A DNA stretch of 46,271 nt from Mastigocoleus testarum BC008 (GCF_001456025.1 NZ_LMTZ01000168.1:1-46271), one strand, 5' to 3'. Shown: positions 25,184 through 35,521, counted from the stretch's first letter. Translations and numbers: made by a program. Notes: generated from the letters alone by a model not told the origin.

Positions 25184-27853
25184 TTATTTAACACCGGCTT
25201 TTGGCATTCCCAAAATATCCTCAATTCTCGGCATTTCTTCTAACGGAATCACCCTTCCTTCATCTTCAAAACCAGATATTTGGTCAAAGTTCAAATACCG
25301 ATATAGATCGTCAGCAAAGGGATGAATTTTCTTCGCTACAATATCCATATATTCCTCTACCGTGGGCATTTTACCTAACAAAGCACAAACTGCAGCTAAT
25401 TCCGCCGAACCGAGGTAAACTTGTGCACCTTTACCCATACGGTTATTAAAGTTACGGGTGGAAGTAGAAAATACTGTGGCGTTATCTTCTACTCGGGCTT
25501 GGTTACCCATACATAGACTACATCCTGGCATTTCGGTACGCGCACCAGCCCCACCAAATATACCGTAAACTCCTTCTTCTTTGAGTTGTTTTTCATCCAT
25601 GCGGGTTGGAGGACAAATCCACAAACGAGTAGTAACTGTTCCCGAACCTTCCAAGACCTTAGCAGTAGCGCGATAATGTCCGATGTTGGTCATGCAAGAA
25701 CCAATGAAGACTTCATCTATGCGATCGCCCACAACCTCTGATAATAATTTCACGTTATCGGGGTCGTTAGGAGCAGCAACAATCGGTTCTTTGATTTCGT
25801 TTAAGTCGATTTCGATGATTTCGGTATATTCTGCATCGGGATCAGCCGACATTAATTGGGGGTTTTCTAACCATTCTTCCATTTTGGCGACGCGACGCAT
25901 AATGGTTTTTGCATCGGTGTAACCCCGCGCTACCATGTTTTTCAATAAGGCGACATTGGAACGCAGATATTCGGATATGGTTTCGGTTCCTAATTTAATC
26001 GTACAGCCAGCACAGGAACGTTCGGCACTTGCATCGGTAAGTTCGAATGCTTGTTCTACTTTTAAATCTGGTAAACCTTCAATTTCCAAGATTCGTCCGG
26101 CGAAGACATTTTTCTTATTCTTTTTCTCTACCGTCAGCAAACCTTTCTGAATGGCGACATAGGGAATCGCATTCACAATGTCTCGCAAGGTTATACCCGG
26201 CTGCAATTCTCCTTTGAAGCGTACTAATACTGATTCTGGCATATCTAAGGGCATTACCCCTAATGCAGCAGCAAAAGCTACTAACCCAGAACCTGCAGGG
26301 AAGGAAATTCCCAGGGGAAAACGAGTGTGGGAGTCACCACCAGTTCCTACGGTATCCGGTAATAACATCCGGTTTAACCAGGAATGAATAATTCCATCAC
26401 CGGGACGTAAAGCAACCCCAGCACGTTGGGCGAAGAAATCAGGTAATTCTTTATGAGTTTTGACGTCAACTGGTTTGGGATAAGCTGCTGTATGACAGAA
26501 ACTTTGCATCACTAAGTCTGCACTAAAACCCAAACAAGCCAATTCTTTTAATTCATCCCTAGTCATGGGACCTGTGGTATCTTGGGAACCAACGGTTGTC
26601 ATAATTGGTTCGCATGACATTCCCGGATGTACCCCAGGTAAACCACAAGCTTTCCCGACCATTTTCTGAGCGAGTGTATAACCCTTACCGGAATCACTGG
26701 GGGGTGTAGGACGCTTGAAAATAGTACTCGGTTCTAAACCTAATGCTTCGCGGGTTTTATCGGTGAGACTGCGCCCAATTAATAAAGGAATCCGTCCCCC
26801 GGCGCGAACCTCATCTAAAATAGTTTCAGGCTTTAAGGTAAAAGTGGAAATAACTTCCCCTGCTTCGTTGGTAATTTCACCTTTGTAGGGATGGATGGTA
26901 ATTACCATACCGGTTTCCATTTTGGTGACGTCACACTCAATCGGTAATGCACCAGCATCTTCAGCAGTATTAAAAAATATTGGGGCGATACTTCCACCTA
27001 AAATATATCCGCCAGCCCGTTTGTTAGGTACAAAAGGAATATCATTACCAAGGTGCCATAATACGGAATTAATTGCTGATTTGCGGGAAGAACCGGTTCC
27101 TACCACGTCTCCCACATATGCTACCGGGTGTCCTTTCTGCTTTAATTTGGTGATCGTCTCTAAACTTCCTGGTTGGCGAGATTCCAACATTGATAAAGCA
27201 TGAAGGGGAATATCGGGACGGGTTGTGGCTTCTGTTGCAGGGGATAAATCATCAGTATTGGTTTCCCCAGGAACTTTAAAAACGGTAACAGTAATTTCTG
27301 CTGCTACTTCCGGACGAGATGTGAACCACTCAGCTTCAGCCCAAGAATCCACAACTCTTTTCGCGTAGGGATTTGCTTTGGATAAATCCATGATATCGTT
27401 AAAGGCGTCATACACCAGCAAAGTTTTGCTCAATGCCATTGAAGCGTATGTAGCCAAAGGTTCTTTTGCTTCGCCCCACATTACCAAGGGTGTTTCTGAT
27501 GATTTTGATTGGGACAAGCTAGAATTAGAAGTCTGTAGCAGGTCAATTAAAGACTGTACGTTGTAACCCCCAACCATGGTACCCAGCAATTGCACCGCTT
27601 CAACCGGCGATATCAGGGGAGAAGTTATTTCTTGTTTAGCGATCGCGCTTAAAAAACCAGCTTTGACATACGCTGCTGGATCCACCCCAGGGGAAACTCG
27701 GTCTCTCAACAAATTCAGTAACGTTTCTTCTTCACCTTCTGGGGGGTTCTTCAGTAATTCACACAATTCTGATGTTTGCTTTGCATCTAGTGGTAAAGGA
27801 GGAATTCCCAGCGCAGCTCTTTCTTCGACTTGTTTGCGGTATGATTCCAACAT
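25184..27853 (-). CDS. acnB: Aconitate hydratase B (AcnB)
   Basis: The 889-residue 4Fe-4S enzyme interconverts citrate and isocitrate, and in this family can also hydrate 2-methyl-cis-aconitate. The layout is AcnB type: N-terminal HEAT-like domain, swivel domain (TVTVFKVPGETNTDDLSPA, YVGDVVGTGSSRKSA), then the catalytic domains (SVGSQDTTGPMTRDEL, VGTGGDSHTRFP). Cluster Cys ligands are in IGSCMTNIGHYRA and PGCSLCMGNQARV. I moved the start to the ATG at 27853 because MLESYRKQVEERAALGI matches the family N-terminus and GGAGAG lies just upstream, better than the ATG at 27865. It is a single-gene unit. Confidence 0.97.
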   Translation of the reverse strand: MLESYRKQVEERAALGIPPLPLDAKQTSELCELLKNPPEGEEETLLNLLRDRVSPGVDPAAYVKAGFLSAIAKQEITSPLISPVEAVQLLGTMVGGYNVQSLIDLLQTSNSSLSQSKSSETPLVMWGEAKEPLATYASMALSKTLLVYDAFNDIMDLSKANPYAKRVVDSWAEAEWFTSRPEVAAEITVTVFKVPGETNTDDLSPATEATTRPDIPLHALSMLESRQPGSLETITKLKQKGHPVAYVGDVVGTGSSRKSAINSVLWHLGNDIPFVPNKRAGGYILGGSIAPIFFNTAEDAGALPIECDVTKMETGMVITIHPYKGEITNEAGEVISTFTLKPETILDEVRAGGRIPLLIGRSLTDKTREALGLEPSTIFKRPTPPSDSGKGYTLAQKMVGKACGLPGVHPGMSCEPIMTTVGSQDTTGPMTRDELKELACLGFSADLVMQSFCHTAAYPKPVDVKTHKELPDFFAQRAGVALRPGDGIIHSWLNRMLLPDTVGTGGDSHTRFPLGISFPAGSGLVAFAAALGVMPLDMPESVLVRFKGELQPGITLRDIVNAIPYVAIQKGLLTVEKKNKKNVFAGRILEIEGLPDLKVEQAFELTDASAERSCAGCTIKLGTETISEYLRSNVALLKNMVARGYTDAKTIMRRVAKMEEWLENPQLMSADPDAEYTEIIEIDLNEIKEPIVAAPNDPDNVKLLSEVVGDRIDEVFIGSCMTNIGHYRATAKVLEGSGTVTTRLWICPPTRMDEKQLKEEGVYGIFGGAGARTEMPGCSLCMGNQARVEDNATVFSTSTRNFNNRMGKGAQVYLGSAELAAVCALLGKMPTVEEYMDIVAKKIHPFADDLYRYLNFDQISGFEDEGRVIPLEEMPRIEDILGMPKAGVK

Positions 27854-28019
27854 TTGACTCTCCATGGTTCGATAAATTTAGATCGGCAATGATAAAACTC
27901 TGTTTACAATTGCTGTAATTCTCCGGGGATTCATTCTACTGTCATAGCTCTGCACACTATCAACTAAAAAGTAATAAATCAGAAAATGGATGGTTCAGAA
28001 AGTAATATCTCTGTTATCC

Positions 28020-28288
28020 ATAGAACATGATTTTAAAGACTTGTACGGTGATTTGATGACAGGAATGAGGTAGTAAAATCATTTCAAAAGTTTGGATGGA
28101 GAGCTAAAATTAAACACTCAGATAATCGTAATTATAGTTACTTACATTTTATTCAAAAAGATTCTACTATACAAGTAGCAATATGTTTTTTTGGTTATTT
28201 ATCAGAGTCATTACTTTTATTTTACAGCTACTTCCAATTAAAACCCATTCTTATCCATCACCACAGTCTGATTTTGGGTAAAAACTAA
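28020..28288 (+). pseudogene. Possible frameshifted gene remnant
   Basis: Between acnB and the ferredoxin, one frame gives IEHDFKDLYGDLMTGMR before a stop near 28070. The next frame continues with DRNEVVKSFQKFGWRAKI, HSDNRNYSYLHFIQKDS and a hydrophobic end before a stop at 28286-28288. Codon use looks protein-like over about 75 codons, but there is no start in the second frame. I do not recognise the family. A single frameshift would join the parts. The rest of the 593-bp gap shows nothing. Confidence 0.3.
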
Positions 28289-28446
28289 AGTTTTTTAACT
28301 GATATGATTTATTATTCAATATCCCCTTGTGAAGTGAAGTTTTTGAAATAATGATTTTACTAATTTTTGTAGCTTAGGTTTATGCCCTATTACTTATAAG
28401 ATAAAATATTTTATTTGTTTGCTGCATTAATTCTAGGGGAATACAT

Positions 28447-28767
28447 ATGTCTAAAACTTACACGGTTGAAATCCTCCATCAAGGGGAAACTCATACTTTA
28501 GAAGTTCCTGAAAATCAAACTATCTTGTCTGTGGCTGGTGAATCGGGGCTGGAGTTACCTTCTTCCTGTCATGCTGGTGTTTGCACTACCTGTGCGGGCA
28601 AAATTATTAACGATGGTAAAGTAGATCAAACTGATGGTATGGGGGTTAGTCCAGACCTACAAGCACAAGGTTATGTTTTACTTTGTGTTGCATATCCTCG
28701 CTCCGATCTAAAAATAGAAACGGAAAAAGAAGAGACTGTTTACCAAAAGCAGTTTGGTAAAGGTTAA
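28447..28767 (+). CDS. Plant-type 2Fe-2S ferredoxin
   Basis: This 106-residue soluble electron carrier has cluster ligands Cys41, Cys46, Cys49 and Cys80 (SSCHAGVCTTCAG, YVLLCVAYP), the C-x4-C-x2-C...C spacing of photosynthetic-type ferredoxins. AGGGGA lies seven bases before the ATG. It is a few residues longer than PetF (about 98) because of an acidic/basic tail (KEETVYQKQFGKG). Cyanobacteria have several such paralogues for different partners, and sequence alone does not tell which one this is, so I give no symbol. Confidence 0.95.
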   Translation: MSKTYTVEILHQGETHTLEVPENQTILSVAGESGLELPSSCHAGVCTTCAGKIINDGKVDQTDGMGVSPDLQAQGYVLLCVAYPRSDLKIETEKEETVYQKQFGKG

Positions 28768-29412
28768 TTGACTGTTGCGAACGCCTGCTAGTTGTTAGTG
28801 GTTAGTTGCTGTTTACTATAGTTTTCATCAAAATATAGATGAGAAATTAGATCTAGGATAATAGAGTATTTATATTCTCATGATTTAGGATCTATTGCTA
28901 TAGTTCATTACAATTAACCATTAACTATTAGCCAAAACTAATTGATATCAATTTGCTTTAAGGTTGATACACTTTATTTATAAAAGGGAATGGAAAAAGG
29001 AGAATAGATTCCAATAATTGATGTGCAGCAGTATTTTTTAATTGGTACGAGTTAATTTAAAGGAAATATATTTCATTAAAAATTATTGTCTTAGTACTTG
29101 ATATATAGTTTTTGTATACGAGCCATAAGTATAATATATAAGTGTTGAGCGATAAATATCGAACTATAAAAATTGAACCACAAATATTGGACTATAAATA
29201 TTGAAATTTGATATTTCTATCTCAAATTAAAAAGCTTCAATTCTAGTCTGACTGTTATAAATTTTCACTGGTAAAGACTTAATAACAACAGAGGATACTG
29301 CTCGATAATAAAAATTAGTAAAAGCAGCCAAATAAATTAATTTTTTTATCCTTTGCTGTATCTGAAAGATTATCCGTTAATCTGTAGTAACAAATAGCCT
29401 GAAGTTACTTCA
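28768..29412. repeat. AT-rich gap with four 14-bp imperfect repeats
   Basis: The 645-bp gap has no credible gene. At 29150-29205 four adjacent 14-bp units occur (CGATAAATATCGAA, CTATAAAAATTGAA, CCACAAATATTGGA, CTATAAATATTGAA). A short GTTAGTGGTTAGT tract lies near 28793-28807. Nothing else stands out. Confidence 0.65.
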
Positions 29413-29589
29413 ATGACAACTCACTTTATTAGTACAGAAATCGACCTGCAAGATAATCCACATGAATTACAACTAGCGATCAAAACAGAATTACAGAAAC
29501 AAGGAGAACCTCTACGCTGGGCGATTACTTCTGTAGATACAGAACAGCAAAAGGTAAAGGTAGAAGCAGTTGTTACCAGAATTAGCTAG
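29413..29589 (+). CDS. Small conserved-looking protein, 58 residues
   Basis: An ATG frame of 58 codons encodes a hydrophilic protein starting MTTHFISTEIDLQDNPHELQ and ending VKVEAVVTRIS. It has alternating beta and helix character (a helix LQLAIKTELQKQ, then strands RWAITSVD and KVKVEAVV), typical of a compact folded domain rather than random translation. No Shine-Dalgarno is obvious. It lies 181 bp upstream of the DUF3326 gene. I recognise no named family. Confidence 0.6.
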   Translation: MTTHFISTEIDLQDNPHELQLAIKTELQKQGEPLRWAITSVDTEQQKVKVEAVVTRIS

Positions 29590-29770
29590 TAGGGAAAGGG
29601 ATACAGAAAATAGTTTAGCGGTCACAAAGTTGACTGCAGGTAATTAATGATTCTCAGACAATACCAAAAAAGTAAATAATCCCATACTATTGATTTCATT
29701 CATGGTGCATTACGGCTAAAGCCTAATACAATCTACAAAATCTGATAACTGATAACTGATAACTGAATAA

Positions 29771-30835
29771 ATGCGTCCATACACTGCGATTTTAATTGTC
29801 CCCACAGGGGTAGGAGCTGCAATTGGTGGTTATGCTGGCGATGCAATTCCTGTCGCTAAAGCCCTTTCTCAAGTTTGCGATCGTCTAATAACTCATCCCA
29901 ATGTTCTCAATGCTGCAACAATGTATTGGAATTTACCCAACGCCCTATATGTTGAAGGTTATGGGTTAGATAAATTTGCTGCAGGGTCTTGGGGTTTGCG
30001 TCCAGTACATCAAAATAAAATAGGTTTACTCTTAGATGGAGGAATTGAACCAGATTTACGTTTGCGACATTTGCAAGCATCTGATGCAGCCAGAGCAACA
30101 TTAGGGCTTTCTCTCACAGATTATGTTATTACTGATGCTCCCTTAAATGTAGAGTTACGCAATTCCCCGAGTGGTGCAAGTTGGGGAACCATTGGAAATC
30201 TAGATAGCTTGTTGAGAGCAGCAGATATTTTGATAAATAAAGCTGGTGCGGAAGCGATCGCTGTGGTAGCTCGTTTCCCCGATGAGGTCGATCCAGAAAC
30301 AGAAAATAATTACCGTCAAGGTAAAGGAGTAGATCCCATCGCTGGAGCTGAAGCGGTAATTAGTCATTCCATCGTCCGAACCTTCAAAATACCTTGTGCT
30401 CATTCACCTGCTTTTTTACCCGCACCTCTCGACTCAAACTTATCTCCCCGTTCGGCAGCGGAAGAATTGGGCTATACTTTTATACCTAGTGTTTTTGTGG
30501 GTTTAAATCGAGCGCCTCAGTTTATTGTCGAGGGAAACGATCAACATCCCCAACCCGGAGATATTTGGGCGAATCAAATTGACGCCGCGATCGCACCAGT
30601 TAATGCTTGTGGAGGTAGCGCTTTACTCAGTTTAAATCAGCAAAGATGTGAAATTATTGTTGTAGAAGAAAATCAAACCCAAATTCAAGTACCTCCAGAA
30701 CCTTTGGGAATTAAGTCAGTGCGAGTAAATTCCTATTTAGAAGCTGTAGGTTTTATCGCCGCACATAAAGCAGGTATTAATCCTTCTGCCCTTGGTTCAA
30801 ATATATATCCTTTGCACTCTTTAAGGAATAATTAA
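29771..30835 (+). CDS. DUF3326 domain-containing protein
   Basis: The 354-residue soluble protein matches the cyanobacterial and plastid-lineage DUF3326 family as I remember it: ILIVPTGVGAAIGGYAGDA at the N-terminus, then NVLNAATMYWNLPNALYVEGYG, INKAGAEAIAVVARFPD and GVDPIAGAEAVISHSIV. The glycine-rich N-terminal segment suggests a nucleotide or phosphate-binding fold (inference). The biochemical function is not established. It follows the 58-residue small gene. Confidence 0.88.
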   Translation: MRPYTAILIVPTGVGAAIGGYAGDAIPVAKALSQVCDRLITHPNVLNAATMYWNLPNALYVEGYGLDKFAAGSWGLRPVHQNKIGLLLDGGIEPDLRLRHLQASDAARATLGLSLTDYVITDAPLNVELRNSPSGASWGTIGNLDSLLRAADILINKAGAEAIAVVARFPDEVDPETENNYRQGKGVDPIAGAEAVISHSIVRTFKIPCAHSPAFLPAPLDSNLSPRSAAEELGYTFIPSVFVGLNRAPQFIVEGNDQHPQPGDIWANQIDAAIAPVNACGGSALLSLNQQRCEIIVVEENQTQIQVPPEPLGIKSVRVNSYLEAVGFIAAHKAGINPSALGSNIYPLHSLRNN

Positions 30836-30939
30836 TTATATTAACTCGAACAAAATTGACTATGTAACAAAAAATCAAAGTCAAAAAGTTAAAATCTCAT
30901 ATCAATTCCAAAAAACTGCTACACATCAATTATTTGAAT

Positions 30940-30978
30940 CTGTTTCCCATTCCCCATTTCCTGTTCCCTGTTCCCTTT
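30940..30978. repeat. TTCCC-type short tandem tract
   Basis: A run of TTCCCATTCCCCATTTCC, TGTTCCCTGTTCCCT and similar seven-base units precedes the CPBP protease gene. A related tract, TTCCTATTCCCTATTCTC, occurs at about 42911-42937. Both are STRR-like. Confidence 0.75.
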
Positions 30979-31064
30979 TATAAAAGAAGTGAGCAATTTT
31001 AAAAGAAATTGGTATGACTTTGTGACAAAAGAACCCTTGACGGTTAACCAGTAATAAATTACTC

Positions 31065-31670
31065 ATGACAAATGACCAAAAGCCCGAATCAGAAATTCCT
31101 CCATATCTGACCCGCACTCAAGTACTTGCAGCAATTGGAGCAACAGCAATATTTTTATGGATAATTGCTAAATTGTGGTTGCGATTTAGTAATGTTTATT
31201 TGATGTCTTGGCGCTGGGAAGAAAACGAATTATTTTTAGGAGCAGTTCTAGGACTAATTATAACTATTTTCAGCAGCCTAGCTTACAAGTTTTGGAACTC
31301 GTACCGTCTAAGTGCAGATTATTATCTGGACATAGTTCTTAAGCCTTTGGTATTACCCGATTTAATTTGGGTCGGATTGTTACCTGGTTTAAGTGAAGAA
31401 TTATTGTTTCGCGGGGTGATGTTACCTGCTTTGGGATTTAACCACCTAGCTGTAATTATCTCTAGTATTTGTTTTGGTGTCTTACACTTGAACGACTCTC
31501 AACAATGGTCTTATGTCATTTGGGCTACTGTTGTTGGTTTTGTGTTAGGTTACAGCGCAATAATCAGTGGAAATTTATTGGTACCCATAGTTGCTCATAT
31601 TACTACCAATTTACTTTCAAGTTTTATTTGGAAATTGCTTCAATACTTTGAAATCAATCATCAGAAGTAA
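31065..31670 (+). CDS. CPBP family intramembrane glutamic endopeptidase
   Basis: The 201-residue multi-pass membrane protein has the CAAX-protease/bacteriocin-processing signature: motif 1 EELLFRG with Glu111, Glu112 and Arg116, motif 2 with His141 (GVLHLND), and motif 3 with His178 and Asn182 (PIVAHITTNLL). Five or so membrane helices surround these. Related proteins cleave prenylated or membrane substrates, but the substrate in cyanobacteria is unknown. The ATG at 31065 begins a short hydrophilic N-terminus. Not obviously in an operon. Confidence 0.92.
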   Translation: MTNDQKPESEIPPYLTRTQVLAAIGATAIFLWIIAKLWLRFSNVYLMSWRWEENELFLGAVLGLIITIFSSLAYKFWNSYRLSADYYLDIVLKPLVLPDLIWVGLLPGLSEELLFRGVMLPALGFNHLAVIISSICFGVLHLNDSQQWSYVIWATVVGFVLGYSAIISGNLLVPIVAHITTNLLSSFIWKLLQYFEINHQK

Positions 31671-32370
31671 AATATAATTTAGTGCAATCAAGTTCTATGA
31701 TTGATGTATAAATCCTAAGGATATAAATCAAATAAACTTACATAACGCCCAAATCATACTTTGCCTTCAGTAGTATGTCTTTAAGTATGCCTGCTTCTAA
31801 GAATAGTTACGAATCATTGACATTTGAAAACAAAATTAATTAATACATACAAATAAACAATTAAAAAAATAGATATAAATATTTGCGCTTATATTACTAA
31901 TTATTTTGATTTTGCAAAATTTTACTTATAAGCCAATATAAAGTAAACCATATAAATAAATATAAAATATACAATAAATAATTCATTACCTACACTGGAT
32001 AGATTATTCTTGTATGATAAATTTTAAGATTACTGAGAATTTAACTAAGTATTTACTTTAACATTTTGATGTAGAATATTTGCGAATATGAAATTATTAT
32101 TTGACTTATTTTATATTTGCTGACTTTCTAATCATTAAGAATTACGATGTAAATATAGGGTTACTGTAAAGGTCTTTGTCAGTATATCCTAGGCTCAATC
32201 ATGCGTAGCCTGTGCTTGCATTTAAAATCTTATTACACTTTATCTTACCTGTGCCCTGTTAATAGTTTAATTGCTACAAGAGTTGTCATGACTGCTCAAC
32301 GCAAAAACATAAACTAAATCTTGTATAGGTTAGTTCCCTACCCAAATTATTAGCTATTGCTCGGATAGTT
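31671..32370. other. 700-bp AT-rich gene-free region
   Basis: Apart from short AT-rich tracts (31850-32010), no gene, strong hairpin or repeat array was seen. The promoter of the downstream sensor kinase should be near its 3' end. Confidence 0.6.
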
Positions 32371-33969
32371 ATGGACAGTACCAATAGCAACAAATTTTCA
32401 TCTCCAATAGAGAACCTTAAAATCAAAAGTCAAATCCTGAATCCTCGTCGAGGTTTTTTTTGGGCTGCAAGAACCCGAATATTGTTTTGGTACGTACTAA
32501 TTGTTGGTTTTATCTTTGTCGCTTCTATTCCAGCCTTTCGCCTGCTTTTATACCAGCGCGTTGATACTCGAGTTCGCAGAGAACTTAAGGAAAAGATGTA
32601 CATATTTAATAAACTAGTTGACAATGATACATCTTCCGAAGATATCGATATTAGTGGTGGAATAGAAGGGATCCCCCTATGGTTAAAATATGGAGATGAA
32701 GAACTCAAACGACGCCTCAAACCTCCATCTTCAATTGCACAACTAGAAGACTTCTTCAATGCATTCATGGCAAAGCAACTCCCTGAAGATGATACATATT
32801 TGTTAACCTTTGTTGATGGAAGATTTTTCAAATCTAGTCCTAGGGGTAGACCAGAAATCTTCGACCGAGATACAAAATTAATGCAGGATTGGGCAAAGTT
32901 AACTAAACCAACCAAAGGTGAAATGCAAGCGACTGATGGAGAAACAGGTGGAATAATTTACATCGGTTATCCAGTGAAGTTTCAAGGTAAAACTTTAGGA
33001 GCGCTTGTAGTTGCTCATACTATTGACGGCGAACGTTCAGAAATTATTGAAGCTGTCAACGTTGTAATTCAAGTTAGTTGTATTATCTTGATCATAGCCT
33101 TAGTATTAGCATGGGTTGTTTCTGGTTGGGTACTTTCTCCCCTGCGATTATTAGCAGTAACCGCGCGTTCCATCGGTGAATCAGACTTAAATCAACGCAT
33201 TCAAGTCGAAGGAAAAGGAGAAATTGCAGAATTAGCTACCACATTTAATGAAATGATGGATCGCTTGCAAGCAGCTTTCAGTACTCAAAGAAATTTTATT
33301 AATGACGCTGGACACGAATTGAGAACGCCAATTACAATCATTCGGGGACACTTAGAATTGATGGGAGACGACCCCGAAGAAAAAGAGGAAACTGTAGCGT
33401 TGGTCTTAGATGAATTAGATCGCATGAGTCGGTTTGTAGAAGACTTGATTTTATTGGCAAAAGCTGAGCGTCCAGATTTTTTACTACTTGAAACAGTTGA
33501 TGTTAAGCAATTGACAGAAGAGTTATTTATTAAAGCCAAGGGTTTAGCAGATCGTAACTGGTGTTTGGATGGAACTGCTACGTGTCATGTAGTAATAGAT
33601 CGTCAACGTCTTACTCAAGCTGTAATGAATATGGCAGGTAATGCAACACATTACACTAGTCACAATAACACTATTGCAATTGGTTCTGCTTTAGTCAAAG
33701 ATAAGGTACATTTTTGGGTACGGGATACCGGCGAAGGAATTGCTTACGAAGATCAAAAACGAATTTTTGAACGTTTTGCCCGTGCAGCTAATAGCCGTCG
33801 TCGCTCTGAAGGTGCAGGATTGGGACTATCTATTGTTAAGGCGATCGTTGAAGCTCATGATGGTGAAGTGACCCTTACAAGCAAACCAAAAAAAGGTTCA
33901 ACTTTTACAATTATCTTACCCCTCCAACCACTAAACACTGAAGAAAAACCACAAGAAATAAAGGTCTAG
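32371..33969 (+). CDS. Membrane sensor histidine kinase (HAMP type)
   Basis: The 532-residue kinase has a cytosolic N-tail, TM1 (about 37-60), an extracytoplasmic sensor domain (about 61-227), TM2 (about 228-250) and HAMP (251-303: SPLRLLAVTARSIGESDL). HisKA follows with His315 (NDAGHELRTP), then HATPase with NATHYT as a divergent N-box, DTGEGI and GAGLGLSIVKAI. The extracytoplasmic domain is not a named type I can recognise. The cognate regulators probably are the two at 34769 and 35522, although 799 bp of repeat-containing DNA intervene. Confidence 0.93.
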   Translation: MDSTNSNKFSSPIENLKIKSQILNPRRGFFWAARTRILFWYVLIVGFIFVASIPAFRLLLYQRVDTRVRRELKEKMYIFNKLVDNDTSSEDIDISGGIEGIPLWLKYGDEELKRRLKPPSSIAQLEDFFNAFMAKQLPEDDTYLLTFVDGRFFKSSPRGRPEIFDRDTKLMQDWAKLTKPTKGEMQATDGETGGIIYIGYPVKFQGKTLGALVVAHTIDGERSEIIEAVNVVIQVSCIILIIALVLAWVVSGWVLSPLRLLAVTARSIGESDLNQRIQVEGKGEIAELATTFNEMMDRLQAAFSTQRNFINDAGHELRTPITIIRGHLELMGDDPEEKEETVALVLDELDRMSRFVEDLILLAKAERPDFLLLETVDVKQLTEELFIKAKGLADRNWCLDGTATCHVVIDRQRLTQAVMNMAGNATHYTSHNNTIAIGSALVKDKVHFWVRDTGEGIAYEDQKRIFERFARAANSRRRSEGAGLGLSIVKAIVEAHDGEVTLTSKPKKGSTFTIILPLQPLNTEEKPQEIKV

Positions 33970-34768
33970 GATTTCTACACCCCGATCGTTTCGACACCCT
34001 ACTAATTTTGTCAATTAATCGATAGTAGTATCTTGGCTTTTTATTATTTAAAGTTCGACTGGATATAAACTTAATTTAAAACTAATTGGGATAGTAAGAT
34101 GTATATATAATGACAAGCCTATAAGTATAGGAGCAAAATTAGCATTCGATCCCAATACTTTTACTTCTTCCGCTTAATCAATAATTCATATCTATGGCAG
34201 ATTACAAATTAAAGAGGGATGATATAAGTTTTTCTTAAAAGCACACACACATAGATTAGTTTCGAGTTGTAATCGTGACTTCCTTACAGATGCGTAATAT
34301 CTAGCGCAAGCGTACCGGATGAGTAGATAGCAGTCCGTTCCATAGGTACCGCATCTATAGCTAGAGGCTATAACTACGTTACCTATAGCTGCGCTACGTT
34401 CCGAACGGATCCACCGACGCCGAAGGCTCTGACTAACGTCACGTTCCGAGCCACCGCCGAGACCGCAGGCTATGACTACGTAACGTTCTGAGCCGCCAAC
34501 GCCACAGACTCTAGCTGTAGTTATTGCGCAACCAATAGGTTAACATGTGCCGTTTTTACAACTTCTAATTTCCGTACAGACGCGACATGTGGCGTTTCTA
34601 CAACTTTTGATTCCTAAATTCCAAGACAAATAATGATCGCACAAAAATGAAATTCTCATTCCATTTAAATTCTCATCGAAACAAACTTAAATTTTTCTTA
34701 GGGAAATAATAAATTTTCCCAATTATTACGATATTGATAATTGCTTAGTAAGTACTGATGATGTTTCT
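33970..34768. repeat. Gap with a complex dispersed repeat (34300-34520)
   Basis: No gene was seen. About 220 bp of GC-richer DNA at 34300-34520 consists of palindromic modules such as GGCTATAACTACGTTACC and GCCGAGACCGCAGGC. TACCTATAGCTGCGCTAC (34380-34397) is the reverse complement of 966-983, so this is the same repeat family as in the purE/nagA gap, in opposite orientation. Confidence 0.75.
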
Positions 34769-35437
34769 ATGACCCAAGTTCTAATTGCTGAAGATGAATC
34801 TCGTATTGCAGCTTTTATAGCTAAAGGACTTCGCGCCAATGGATTTACTCCCACAGTTGCATCAACTGCTGATGAAGTCTTAAGGCTAGCTGTTGGCAAA
34901 AAATTTGATATGTTAATACTTGATTTAGGACTACCCGGTCAAGATGGCTTAGAAGTATTAGAAGAAATACGCGGACAAGGAGAGCAGTTACCTGTAATCA
35001 TACTTACTGCCCGTGATGATATTAACGACAAAATAGCCGGTTTTGAAGGTGGTGCGGACGATTACATGACCAAACCTTTTCGGTTTGAGGAACTTCTAGC
35101 CAGGATTCGTGTCAGACTACGTAAAAAAAGTCAAGGGATTGCAAAAGAAGAAAATATTCTCAAAGCAGGTAACGTAGAACTCGATCTGCGAACTCGCAAA
35201 GCACGGGTAGCAAATGAAATCGTAGACTTACCCGCCCGAGAATTCACTTTAGCGGAAACATTTCTCCGTCATCCCGGACAAGTTATGAGTCGGGAACAAT
35301 TATTAGACCGAGTTTGGGGGTATGATTATAATCCAGGTTCTAATATAGTCGATGTTTATGTAGGTTATCTGCGTAAAAAACTAGGGAATAATTTAATTGA
35401 AACTGTTAGAGGCATGGGGTATCGTTTGCGGGTATAA
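34769..35437 (+). CDS. OmpR/PhoB-family response regulator
   Basis: The 222-residue transcription factor has a receiver (LIAEDE, phospho-acceptor Asp52 in LILDLGLPGQDG, TKPFRFEELLARIR) and a C-terminal winged helix (about 128-222: LDLRTRKARV, EFTLAETFLRHPGQVMSREQLL, VDVYVGYLRKKLG, VRGMGYRLRV). The length is normal. It follows the sensor kinase gene and precedes a receiver-only paralogue by 84 bp, and both share the N-terminal EDExRxAAFxxKGLR pattern. Confidence 0.95.
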   Translation: MTQVLIAEDESRIAAFIAKGLRANGFTPTVASTADEVLRLAVGKKFDMLILDLGLPGQDGLEVLEEIRGQGEQLPVIILTARDDINDKIAGFEGGADDYMTKPFRFEELLARIRVRLRKKSQGIAKEENILKAGNVELDLRTRKARVANEIVDLPAREFTLAETFLRHPGQVMSREQLLDRVWGYDYNPGSNIVDVYVGYLRKKLGNNLIETVRGMGYRLRV

Positions 35438-35521
35438 AAAATTTTTTTGAAATATAGTTAGTTTTGAAGTTTGACTGAGATAATTTAGCTTTAGTATGAA
35501 GCAATAATACAAAGTAGTAAA

